Shown: positions 17,225 through 25,087 of the stretch, piece after piece
Layout: the number at the start of each line of letters is the position of its first letter
Numbering within the stretch: position 1 is the first letter of the stretch
Source: Nitrospira sp.
GTDB taxonomy: Bacteria; Nitrospirota; Nitrospiria; Nitrospirales; Nitrospiraceae
Reading direction: 5' to 3'
DNA length: 38,870 nt
Assembly: GCA_019636835.1 (NCBI GenBank)
Contig: JAHBWU010000035.1
Coordinates: forward strand, 1 to 38,870
Notes under the pieces: generated by a model
Databases searched by the model: none
Told to the model about the DNA's origin: nothing
The model's input: only the letters and a program-made list of their open reading frames with translations
Translations under genes and position numbers: made by a program

Positions 17225-19681
17225 ATGGGTTTGAAGCCGGCTACTAATCCAGACGTCGAAGCGGCAGCGATTGAGTTGAGCATCGACGGGAAATCTGTCA
17301 CGGCAAGAGACGGCGTGTCGTTGTACGACGTCATCGCCATGACGGGTAAGATCATCCCGGCTATGTGCTATCACTACACATTCGACCCATTCGGTTCTTG
17401 TGGCATGTGTCTCGTCATGCAGGAAGGGAAGAAAGCTCCCGTTCGGTCGTGTACCGCTAAGGCGGCGGCGGGAATGGTGATCCGGACAGAAGGAGAGGAT
17501 CTCTTTCTCGCCCGGAAGAAAGCCGTAGAGAAGCATCTGTCCGTGCATCCTCTCGACTGCCCGGTGTGCGATGCGGACGGACACTGTGAACTACAAGATA
17601 TGGCTTTCCAACATGGCGTGACCAATCTGGCCAATGCTAAGCAGAAATTCATTCCGGAAGATACGCGCAGTCCCGTGCTCGACTTCAACATGAATCGCTG
17701 CATCGCCTGTGCGGAATGCATCAATGTTTGCAAGGATGTGTTGATGATCGATGCCTTGCAATTCATGAAGAAGGGTGGATTCAACCAGGTCGTGGCCAAG
17801 GGTGACCTCGCCCTCGATTGTGAATTCTGCGGAGATTGTTTAGCCGTCTGTCCGGTTGGAGCCATCACGAACAAGTTTTCCAAGTATCTGTATAAACCGT
17901 GGCAGATGAAGAAGACGACGACAACCTGCAACTACTGCGGGGACGGGTGCCAACTCTACATGGAAACGAAAGATGAAGAGGTGGTCCGAGTCACCTCCCC
18001 GTTATCTTGGAAGAACAAGTGGGGGGACCGATCTGAAACCGCCAAGGGGCACGGCGGGATCTGCGTACGTGGACGTTTTGGGTTTGAATATCTGGATAGT
18101 AAGAGCCGACTTATACAGCCCTTGGTCCGCGAGGGAGGTCAGTTGGTGCAGAAGCCTTGGCTGGAAACGATGCACCTGCTCGTAGACCGGTTGACCGAAA
18201 TCAAAGACAAACACGGTGCCGATGCGATCGGCGGCCTCGTGACGGCCCGATGTACGAATGAAGAGCTGTACTTGTTTCAGAAGCTCATGCGCGTTGGTTT
18301 TGGAACCAACCAGCTCGATAGCAGCGCCCGCTACGGCCATATGAACTTTGTGCTGGCGGCCAAACATGCCGTCGGACTTGGGAGAACGCCGAATGATTGG
18401 GAAGATCTGACGAAAGCGAAAGCGATCATTTTGATCGGCTCCAATATTACCGAGACAAACCCGTTGACGGCCGTGCGAATCAAGGAAGCCATGCGAGTCT
18501 ACAAGGCTCAGGTGGTGACGCTCGACAGCGCCATCACGAATATTGCGAAGCTGGCTTCGCACCCGTTTTTGATCAAACCTGGTACAGAGGGGGCAGTGAT
18601 CGATGGGTTGGTCAAGGCGACCATCGACCAGGATTTGGTGGATGAAGAGGCTGTTGGGAAACACCCCCAAGCGTTTGAAGCGCTCAAAAGCGCGGTGGGG
18701 AATGTTTCTTTGGAGCGGCTAGCGGCTCAGACCGGCTTTCCCGTAGAAGCCTTCCGAGAAATAGCGGCTATTTTTTCTGAATCGTCGAGGTCGATCATCT
18801 TGTGTGCGGAAGGGATAGTCAGGCGAGCGAATGGTTATCAGAACGTCTTAAAACTGATGGATCTGGCCTGGATCACCGGCAAGCTTGGACGAGCAGGTTG
18901 TGGTGTGAACACGGTAACAGAAGAGCCGAATGAGCAAGGGGCCGTTGATATGGGCGCAGCACCTGAGTATTTCCCAGGTCAGACTCGATTTGATGACCCA
19001 ACAGTTCGGGATCGTTTCGCCACAGCATGGGCAGCGTCGCTTCCTCCTATCGGATCGGGGGCACATCTCGTCGAAATCTTGAAGCGCTGCAAGAGTGGGC
19101 AGATTAAAGCCCTATACATTCTCGGGGAAAATCCGCTCGCGACCTTGCCGGCTTCGATGGAGGTCCGCGCCGCTCTCGAACGACTCGAACTGTTAGTCGT
19201 GCAAGATCCTTTTTTGACTGATACGGGGAAACTGGCTCATTTTGTGCTCCCCGCTTGCACCTACGCTGAAAAGGACGGCACATTTACGAACCTTGAGGGT
19301 CGTGTACTTCGCGTTCGTCAGGCAATGGATCCGCTTGGAGAGAGCCTGCCGGATTGGCACATCATGACAGCCCTTGCGAATGCCATGGGATGCGGATGGG
19401 AATACCAATCGGCCAATGATATTCAAGCTGAGATCATGAAACTATTGCCCGGGTACTACAATCTTGGGCAACCCCGTAAAGTCGTGTCCGTCCCTGACCA
19501 GTATTTGTCCAACGGCTACGCATCGGAGGTGAAGGCCCGTTATCAACAGACTCCGCCATCGGGAGAACCCACGCGTCCCTTTTCCTTGTTGATGGGGCAG
19601 TTATTAGTGCATTCGGGGAAATTGTCGACACAAGCACCTGGGCTTATCAAGATCGCTCGAACACCGGGAAGCTGCGGATGA
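17225..19681 (+). CDS. nuoG: NADH-quinone oxidoreductase subunit G, main part (frame broken near the 3' end)
   Basis: The 818-residue frame carries most of NuoG, the iron-sulfur and molybdopterin-fold subunit of the peripheral arm. Visible ligands: [2Fe-2S] C48, C59, C62, C76; the His-Cys cluster H108, C112, C115, C121; two ferredoxin-type clusters C159/162/165/169 and C199/202/205/209; and an N7-type set C235, C238, C242 plus a later GGIC. The molybdopterin-oxidoreductase fold follows from about 290. The frame ends abruptly after PGLIKIARTPGSCG, just where the C-terminal dinucleotide-binding-like domain should begin. That domain continues in the -1 frame from 19678. The start has GGAGAA upstream. 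Confidence 0.93.
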   Translation: MGLKPATNPDVEAAAIELSIDGKSVTARDGVSLYDVIAMTGKIIPAMCYHYTFDPFGSCGMCLVMQEGKKAPVRSCTAKAAAGMVIRTEGEDLFLARKKAVEKHLSVHPLDCPVCDADGHCELQDMAFQHGVTNLANAKQKFIPEDTRSPVLDFNMNRCIACAECINVCKDVLMIDALQFMKKGGFNQVVAKGDLALDCEFCGDCLAVCPVGAITNKFSKYLYKPWQMKKTTTTCNYCGDGCQLYMETKDEEVVRVTSPLSWKNKWGDRSETAKGHGGICVRGRFGFEYLDSKSRLIQPLVREGGQLVQKPWLETMHLLVDRLTEIKDKHGADAIGGLVTARCTNEELYLFQKLMRVGFGTNQLDSSARYGHMNFVLAAKHAVGLGRTPNDWEDLTKAKAIILIGSNITETNPLTAVRIKEAMRVYKAQVVTLDSAITNIAKLASHPFLIKPGTEGAVIDGLVKATIDQDLVDEEAVGKHPQAFEALKSAVGNVSLERLAAQTGFPVEAFREIAAIFSESSRSIILCAEGIVRRANGYQNVLKLMDLAWITGKLGRAGCGVNTVTEEPNEQGAVDMGAAPEYFPGQTRFDDPTVRDRFATAWAASLPPIGSGAHLVEILKRCKSGQIKALYILGENPLATLPASMEVRAALERLELLVVQDPFLTDTGKLAHFVLPACTYAEKDGTFTNLEGRVLRVRQAMDPLGESLPDWHIMTALANAMGCGWEYQSANDIQAEIMKLLPGYYNLGQPRKVVSVPDQYLSNGYASEVKARYQQTPPSGEPTRPFSLLMGQLLVHSGKLSTQAPGLIKIARTPGSCG

Positions 19682-19917
19682 ATATACGGGACATGGAACG
19701 TCTTGGATTGCAAGATGGTGCGAAGGTGCGTTTGACCTCGGATCGTGGCTCTCTCCAGCTTGGTGTGCAGCCGGATCAGTCGATCGCGCCAGGCACCTGT
19801 TTTTTCCCTGAACATTTTAATGAACCTCCAGTGAAGGACTTGATGCCCGTGACGGTTGATGCCACGACCGGCGTTCCGTCGTTCAAGCAGATCTGGGTAA
19901 GTGTTGAACAGGCGTAA
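19678..19917 (+). CDS. nuoG: C-terminal domain of NuoG, separated by an apparent frameshift
   Basis: The 79 residues match the molybdopterin-dinucleotide-binding fold that ends NuoG-like proteins (MNIRDMERLGLQDGAKV and TSDRGSLQLGV; later the GVPSFKQIW strand). Its ATG overlaps the upstream TGA as ATGA. Upstream of the ATG the same frame reads GKLR, so one extra G in the CCGGGAA run at 19664-19670 would fuse the two frames into one protein of about 897 residues. It is therefore either a base-call error, a true mutation, or a natural split gene with translational coupling. Confidence 0.75.
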   Translation: MNIRDMERLGLQDGAKVRLTSDRGSLQLGVQPDQSIAPGTCFFPEHFNEPPVKDLMPVTVDATTGVPSFKQIWVSVEQA

Positions 19918-19950
19918 GCGGATACCTACGTCCGTGAAGAGGAGCCTACG

Positions 19951-20538
19951 ATGAGTGTCGCCGCGCTGACCAGGAAAATCCTCCATGCCGCGTTATTCTA
20001 TGAGATTTGGGACGCGATGAAGGTCACGTTTCGGCACATGCTTCATCGACCGATGACGTTTCAGTATCCGCGTGAACAACGAACGATTCCGGATGCGCAT
20101 CGCGGTGCGCTTGGCTTGCTTCGATATGATGATGGGCAAGAACGGTGCGTTGGCTGCGATCTCTGCGAGGCCGCCTGCCCGTCGCATTGCATCAAGGTGA
20201 TCAGTGCCGAGGATACGGCCAGACCGCTTCAGCGCTACGCCAGTGAGTTCTATATCGATATCACAAAATGCGTTTTTTGCGGCTATTGCGTCGAAGCCTG
20301 TCCGGTGAACGCGCTCGCGATGACCAAGATGTACGAATATTCGACCCACGACAAACGCAGTCTGCTGTTCGACAAGAAGCGGCTGTACGATATCGGAGAA
20401 CGTCACCTCGATGATGGGAAGAAATATTTGTATGCGCACAACCAGGAAAAAAATGTCGAGCAGAGCCGCGAGTACCGCTACTATTTTCCGCAGTCGGTAC
20501 AGAAGTCGACCCAACCACCTCCCAAACATCTAAGCTGA
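19951..20538 (+). CDS. nuoI: NADH-quinone oxidoreductase subunit I
   Basis: A 195-residue subunit with two [4Fe-4S] clusters (N6a and N6b) that link NuoG to NuoB. The motifs are CVGCDLCEAACPSHCI and CVFCGYCVEACPVNAL. The N-terminal amphipathic stretch (KVTFRHMLHRPMTFQYP) anchors it to the membrane domain. It is a little longer than many homologues, with a polar C-terminal tail. GAGGAG lies nine bases before the ATG. In most operons nuoH would sit directly before nuoI; no such gene is present here. Confidence 0.96.
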   Translation: MSVAALTRKILHAALFYEIWDAMKVTFRHMLHRPMTFQYPREQRTIPDAHRGALGLLRYDDGQERCVGCDLCEAACPSHCIKVISAEDTARPLQRYASEFYIDITKCVFCGYCVEACPVNALAMTKMYEYSTHDKRSLLFDKKRLYDIGERHLDDGKKYLYAHNQEKNVEQSREYRYYFPQSVQKSTQPPPKHLS

Positions 20539-20547
20539 GCCGCGCAC

Positions 20548-21075
20548 ATGGTTGGAATGTTCTTCGCTTATTTTGCATTGATCAGTATTGCCGCCGGTGT
20601 TTTAACGGTGACCTTGCGTCACCCTGTTCACTGCGCACTCTCCTTGCTCGTGTTGCTCATGCACGTCTCCGGTCTGTTCATCCTCCTGAACGCGGAGTTC
20701 CTTTGGGCCGTGCAGGTCATCGTGTACGTTGGCGCCATTCTGGTGCTGTATCTCTTTGTGTTGATGTTGATGAATCTCAAAACGGATGAACGTTATTTTC
20801 ACTCCTCGGCTCCGTATATTCTCGGCCCTGCTGTCCTAGGGGCCGGCTATGTTCTCTACCTCCTCCTGCAATCTCCGTTTGACGGAGCGAAGGGGGACAC
20901 TCCAGCCACTGCTGTGCTGCAAGACGGAGATACATACGCCGTGGGTATCAAGATGTTCAGCGACCATCTCTTGCAGTTTGAGATCGTCGGCATCTTTCTG
21001 CTCGGAGCCATTATCGGCGCGATCGTCCTGGCCAAGACTCCGAAGCCGCTGGATACGGAGAGAGAGCGGGTATGA
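20548..21075 (+). CDS. nuoJ: NADH-quinone oxidoreductase subunit J
   Basis: A 175-residue membrane subunit with five hydrophobic helices. The conserved third-helix region reads EFLWAVQVIVYVGAILVLYLFVLMLMNL, which contains the pi-bulge segment that contributes to the central proton path. The long loop after helix 4 is variable, as expected. The stop overlaps the nuoK start as ATGA, so the two are translationally coupled. Confidence 0.95.
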   Translation: MVGMFFAYFALISIAAGVLTVTLRHPVHCALSLLVLLMHVSGLFILLNAEFLWAVQVIVYVGAILVLYLFVLMLMNLKTDERYFHSSAPYILGPAVLGAGYVLYLLLQSPFDGAKGDTPATAVLQDGDTYAVGIKMFSDHLLQFEIVGIFLLGAIIGAIVLAKTPKPLDTERERV

Positions 21076-21374
21076 TTCCCCTGTCTGCCTATACGGCCGT
21101 CAGCGCCGTCCTTTTTATGACGGGACTGTTGGGTGTGCTTATCAGGCGGAACTTCATCATTGTGCTGATGTCGGTTGAAATCATGATGAATGCGGCCAAC
21201 ATCAATTTAGTCGCATTTTCACACTATTTGGAATCTATGGCAGGGCAACTTGTGGCTCTGTTCATCATCGCCATTGCGGCGGGCGAAGCGGCCGTTGGTT
21301 TGGCCATCATCATCGTCGTGTTCAGAGGCAAGATTTCCACGAATGTGGATGAAATGAACCTATTAAAGTGGTAG
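21072..21374 (+). CDS. nuoK: NADH-quinone oxidoreductase subunit K
   Basis: A 100-residue, three-helix membrane subunit, the standard length. The key glutamates of the central proton route are present: the one in MSVEIMMNAANINLVAF and the one in IAAGEAAVGLAIII. It overlaps nuoJ by four bases. After its stop comes a 134-base gap, the largest inside the operon, opened by a small perfect hairpin. Confidence 0.96.
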   Translation: MIPLSAYTAVSAVLFMTGLLGVLIRRNFIIVLMSVEIMMNAANINLVAFSHYLESMAGQLVALFIIAIAAGEAAVGLAIIIVVFRGKISTNVDEMNLLKW

Positions 21375-21376
21375 CA

Positions 21377-21396
21377 GGATGTGGACAATCACATCC
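21377..21396 (+). other. Perfect 7-bp hairpin just after nuoK
   Basis: GGATGTG and CACATCC pair around a six-base loop, starting two bases after the nuoK stop codon. There is no T-run behind it, so it is not a standard intrinsic terminator. It lies in the 134-base gap before nuoL, which also holds several short GTAC-containing complementary stretches. It might stabilise or process the operon mRNA, allowing different amounts of the upstream and downstream subunits. Confidence 0.6.
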
Positions 21397-21508
21397 AACG
21401 GTGCAGTCGGTGGCTCGTACCCCTCAACGTACCCCAAGAGTACGCTTTAGGTTCCGGCTCCGTGCAGCATGGTTGGCTAGCTGAGCATCCTCGGAATGGC
21501 ATGTTACT

Positions 21509-23485
21509 GTGTCCGACTTGATTGATCTCCTCATCAAATTGATTCCAGTTTTCCCGTTGCTGGCGGTCCTTGTGAATGGACTGCTCGGACACCGCTACTC
21601 TCATGACATGGCCCACCGATTGGCTTGGGGGTCGGTCGGTCTATCGTTTCTCTGTACGGTCGGCGTATTCACCGATGTCATGCGTACGGGAGCTTCCCAT
21701 GAAGTCATTGTCTATCAGTGGATCTTCGGGGGTGATCTCGCGATCAATTTAGCCTACCTGGTGGATCCTCTGACCTGTGCTTGGTTACTGGTCGTCACCG
21801 GTGTCGGCTTCCTCATTCACGTCTATTCTGTCGGCTATATGCACGGAGAAGCCGGGTTCACGCGCTTCTTCATCTACATGAACTTATTCATGGTCTCCAT
21901 GCTGCTGCTTGTCATGGGGAACAACTATCTGGTGCTTTTTATCGGCTGGGAAGGTGTCGGACTCTGTTCCTATCTCTTGATCGGCTACTACTATGACAAA
22001 GTCTCCGCCGCTAAAGCAGCAACCAAGGCGTTCGTAGTCAACCGGATAGGTGACGCTGGATTTCTCCTCGCCATTTTTCTTGTCTTTATCAACTTTAAGA
22101 CCCTGGACTATACAAAGGTCTTCGCCCAGGTGGGACAACTATCTCCCGACATGGCCACTGCCATAGCCCTGTGCCTCTTCATCGGCGCGATTGGAAAGTC
22201 GGCGCAATTGCCTCTTCACACATGGCTGCCCGATGCAATGGAGGGTCCGACGCCGGTGAGCGCGCTGATCCATGCGGCGACCATGGTAACGGCCGGTGTC
22301 TACATGGTTGTCCGCAATCACGCGATCTTCGATCTTTCACCGTTCGCGATGTCGGTGGTGGCGTTCGTCGGTGGAGGCACCGCCTTGTTTGCGGCGACCA
22401 TCGGACTCGTCCAGACCGACATCAAACGCGTCTTGGCCTATTCAACGGTGAGCCAGCTCGGATACATGTTTCTCGGTTGCGGGATCGGAGCCTATACGGC
22501 GTCTGTTTTTCATGTCATGACCCATGCGTTCTTCAAGGCGTTGTTGTTCTTGGCGGCAGGGTCGGTGATCCATGCATTATCGGGGGAGCAGGATATCCGA
22601 AAGATGGGCGGACTGAGCGGCCGGATTCCATGGACCTATCGTTTGTTCCTGATCGGCACCATGGCGATCGCCGGGCTTCCTCCCCTCGCGGGCTTCTGGA
22701 GCAAAGATGAAATCATGGCCCATGCCTTCACCAATCAACACTACTTCCTATATAGCATGGCGGCCGTCGGGGCGCTGATGACGTCTTTTTATATGTTCCG
22801 TTTGACCTATTTGACGTTCTACGGTGCCTCTCGGATGGATCCTCATACGGCGGAGCATGTGCACGAATCTCCGATGGTCATGGTCGCCCCCTTGATGGTC
22901 CTTGCCTTTCTCTCGGTCGTGGGTGGGTTGATCTTGGGGTTTCCTCCAGAGCATGGCTGGCTGCATGGATTTTTGGGGCCCGTCGTCGGGGTTGGGGGCG
23001 AGCATGAGGCCAGTGCCGGCATGGTGTTTCTGTTGATGAGTATTGCGGTCGTCATTGCCTTGATGGGATGGGGACTCGCACATTTCCTCTATGCCGTGAG
23101 CCCGGTGACTGCTGACGGATGGGCTGAGAAATTTGCAGGTCTGTATCGGATTCTCTGGAACAAATACTATGTCGACGAACTATACGACCTGATCTTCGTA
23201 GAACCACTCAAACGTCTGGGTAGGGTACTCGACTGGTTTGATCGCACGGTCATTGACGGTATCGTACGGGGCGTTGGGCGACTCGCTGATTGGGGGTCCA
23301 TGGGAAGCACGTGGATCGAGAAGTATATTGTCTACGGCGGCCTGAACGTGATCGGATACAGTAACCACCTCGCGGCTCGTGAAGGTCGCAAGATGCAGAG
23401 TGGGATGGTCCATCATTATGCCGCCATCATCGTTGCGGGGCTCTTCCTTCTCGTTCTTGTCGTGCAGTTGTTTGCTCAGATGTAG
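21509..23485 (+). CDS. nuoL: NADH-quinone oxidoreductase subunit L
   Basis: A 658-residue antiporter-like proton-pumping subunit, somewhat longer than the 613 residues of the E. coli protein. The core helices carry the expected charged residues: the glutamate in FIGWEGVGLCSYLLIG, the lysine in IGKSAQLPLHTWLPDAMEGPTPVSALIHAATMV (helix 7) and later polar sites. The C-terminal part (about residues 530-658) would form the long lateral helix that clamps the other pump subunits. The start is a GTG at 21509 with only a weak GGAA-type ribosome binding site. nuoM follows after 25 bases. Confidence 0.96.
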   Translation: MSDLIDLLIKLIPVFPLLAVLVNGLLGHRYSHDMAHRLAWGSVGLSFLCTVGVFTDVMRTGASHEVIVYQWIFGGDLAINLAYLVDPLTCAWLLVVTGVGFLIHVYSVGYMHGEAGFTRFFIYMNLFMVSMLLLVMGNNYLVLFIGWEGVGLCSYLLIGYYYDKVSAAKAATKAFVVNRIGDAGFLLAIFLVFINFKTLDYTKVFAQVGQLSPDMATAIALCLFIGAIGKSAQLPLHTWLPDAMEGPTPVSALIHAATMVTAGVYMVVRNHAIFDLSPFAMSVVAFVGGGTALFAATIGLVQTDIKRVLAYSTVSQLGYMFLGCGIGAYTASVFHVMTHAFFKALLFLAAGSVIHALSGEQDIRKMGGLSGRIPWTYRLFLIGTMAIAGLPPLAGFWSKDEIMAHAFTNQHYFLYSMAAVGALMTSFYMFRLTYLTFYGASRMDPHTAEHVHESPMVMVAPLMVLAFLSVVGGLILGFPPEHGWLHGFLGPVVGVGGEHEASAGMVFLLMSIAVVIALMGWGLAHFLYAVSPVTADGWAEKFAGLYRILWNKYYVDELYDLIFVEPLKRLGRVLDWFDRTVIDGIVRGVGRLADWGSMGSTWIEKYIVYGGLNVIGYSNHLAAREGRKMQSGMVHHYAAIIVAGLFLLVLVVQLFAQM

Positions 23486-23510
23486 GTCTTAACCCGACTA
23501 GGCTTCATCC

Positions 23511-25082
23511 ATGCTCGAAGAACTCACAGCCGGATTCCCAATTCTGTCCTGCATTCTATTTCTCCCGGTCGTTGGGGCGGCTGTGCTCTGGCTGTTCGAC
23601 GAAGAGGATATGATCCGGACCTCAGCCCTTACCATTGCGCTGGTGGAGCTTGCGCTCTCTGTATTTGTACTGCTGCGTTTCGTACCCGAGTCGGCCGCCA
23701 TGCAATTCACAGAGCGTGTTCGATGGATTCCGGCGTTAGGTATCAGCTATCACCTGGCGGTCGATGGAATCAGTGTGCTGTTCGTTGGGCTCACGGCATT
23801 TCTGACCGTCCTGGTCGTGGTCTACTCCTGGGATACGATTCGACATCAAGTCAAACTGTACATGATGTGTCTGTTGGCGCTCGAAACGACGACCATGGGC
23901 GTCTTTGTATCGTTGGATTTGATCCTGTTCTTCGTGTTCTGGGAGCTGATGCTGATTCCCAGCTACTTTCTGATCAAGTTGTGGGGGGGAGGAGCTGAAC
24001 GTCACTATGCCGCGCTGAAGTTCGTCATATATACGCTCTTGGGCAGTGTATTCATGCTGGTCGGCATCGCCTTGCTGAACATCAATTACCATCAATGGGC
24101 ATCCCTTCATCACACCGATCAGGTCTATTCGTTCGATTTGCTCGAACTTCTGACGGTGCCGATTCCCATCAGTCAGCAAATCCTCATCTTCTGGCTGATG
24201 TTCATGGGATTTGCGTTCAAGGCGCCGGTGTTCCCCTTCCATACCTGGTTGCCTGATGCCCTGTTGGAAGGGCCGATCGGGATGGCAGTGGTGCTGGCCG
24301 GCCTCAAGATTGGCACATTCGGCTTCATACGCTTCAGCATTCCCTTGCTTCCCGATGCGTCGAAAAGTGAGACGGTGGTCACGGTCGTCGTGGTCCTCGG
24401 TCTCTGCGCAATCCTCTACGGAGCCTGGATGGCGTTGGTTCAAGCCGATTTTAGACGCTTGCTGGCCTACAGTAGTGTCAGTCACTTAGGTTTCGTTGTG
24501 GTGGGATTGTTTGCCTTGAATTATCAAGGGCTGCAAGGTGGTTTGCTCACGATGATCAATCTGGGGTTCAGCACGGCCGGGCTTTTCTTTATCGCCGGGT
24601 TTCTATACTCACGCCGACAGACGACTCAATTGTCGGCGTTTGGAGGGATGGCGAGGCAAGTGCCTCTTCTGGCGACCTTCTTTCTGATTATTGGACTCGC
24701 GTCGATCGGGCTTCCCGGCACCAATGGCTTTGTCGGCGAGTTCCTCATTCTTTTGGGCGCGTTCAAAGCCAAATGGTGGTTCGGTGCCATCGCCGTTCTG
24801 GGAGTGATTTTCGGCGCTGCGTATTTTTTGTGGTACTACGAACGTTCGATGTTCGGTCCGCTGGGTGCTGCTGTGAAAGGGACGATGAGCGATCTGCAAC
24901 CGCGCGAGAAGTTCATTGCGGTGTCGCTGTCGGTTATGATTCTCTGGATCGGACTTTATCCAGCACCGTTTTTACGAATCATGAACGGATCGGTGCAAGC
25001 ACTCGTTGATCGAGTCTCTCAGGAGACCTCTCAGGAGCCCAAGGTGTCGTTAGAAGGCAACCGATTCGGTAGAGGGTATTAG
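23511..25082 (+). CDS. nuoM: NADH-quinone oxidoreductase subunit M, first copy
   Basis: A 523-residue antiporter-like pump subunit with the full set of proton-path residues: the glutamate in FWELMLIPSYFLI (helix 5), the lysine in FAFKAPVFPFHTWLPDA (helix 7), the lysine in LAGLKIGTFG (helix 8) and the glutamate in GTNGFVGEFLILLG (helix 12). It is a normal NuoM in length and sequence. A second NuoM-like gene follows after five bases. Confidence 0.96.
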   Translation: MLEELTAGFPILSCILFLPVVGAAVLWLFDEEDMIRTSALTIALVELALSVFVLLRFVPESAAMQFTERVRWIPALGISYHLAVDGISVLFVGLTAFLTVLVVVYSWDTIRHQVKLYMMCLLALETTTMGVFVSLDLILFFVFWELMLIPSYFLIKLWGGGAERHYAALKFVIYTLLGSVFMLVGIALLNINYHQWASLHHTDQVYSFDLLELLTVPIPISQQILIFWLMFMGFAFKAPVFPFHTWLPDALLEGPIGMAVVLAGLKIGTFGFIRFSIPLLPDASKSETVVTVVVVLGLCAILYGAWMALVQADFRRLLAYSSVSHLGFVVVGLFALNYQGLQGGLLTMINLGFSTAGLFFIAGFLYSRRQTTQLSAFGGMARQVPLLATFFLIIGLASIGLPGTNGFVGEFLILLGAFKAKWWFGAIAVLGVIFGAAYFLWYYERSMFGPLGAAVKGTMSDLQPREKFIAVSLSVMILWIGLYPAPFLRIMNGSVQALVDRVSQETSQEPKVSLEGNRFGRGY

Positions 25083-25087
25083 GTCGC

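Noticed and set aside
21377..21396. Hairpin after nuoK as an intrinsic terminator
   Set aside because: Short stem, not GC-rich enough, and no T-run behind it; essential complex I genes continue downstream.
23736..24485. 249-residue minus-strand frame inside nuoM
   Set aside because: Rich in His, Gln, Asp and Glu as expected for the antisense of a membrane protein gene; no support as a gene.
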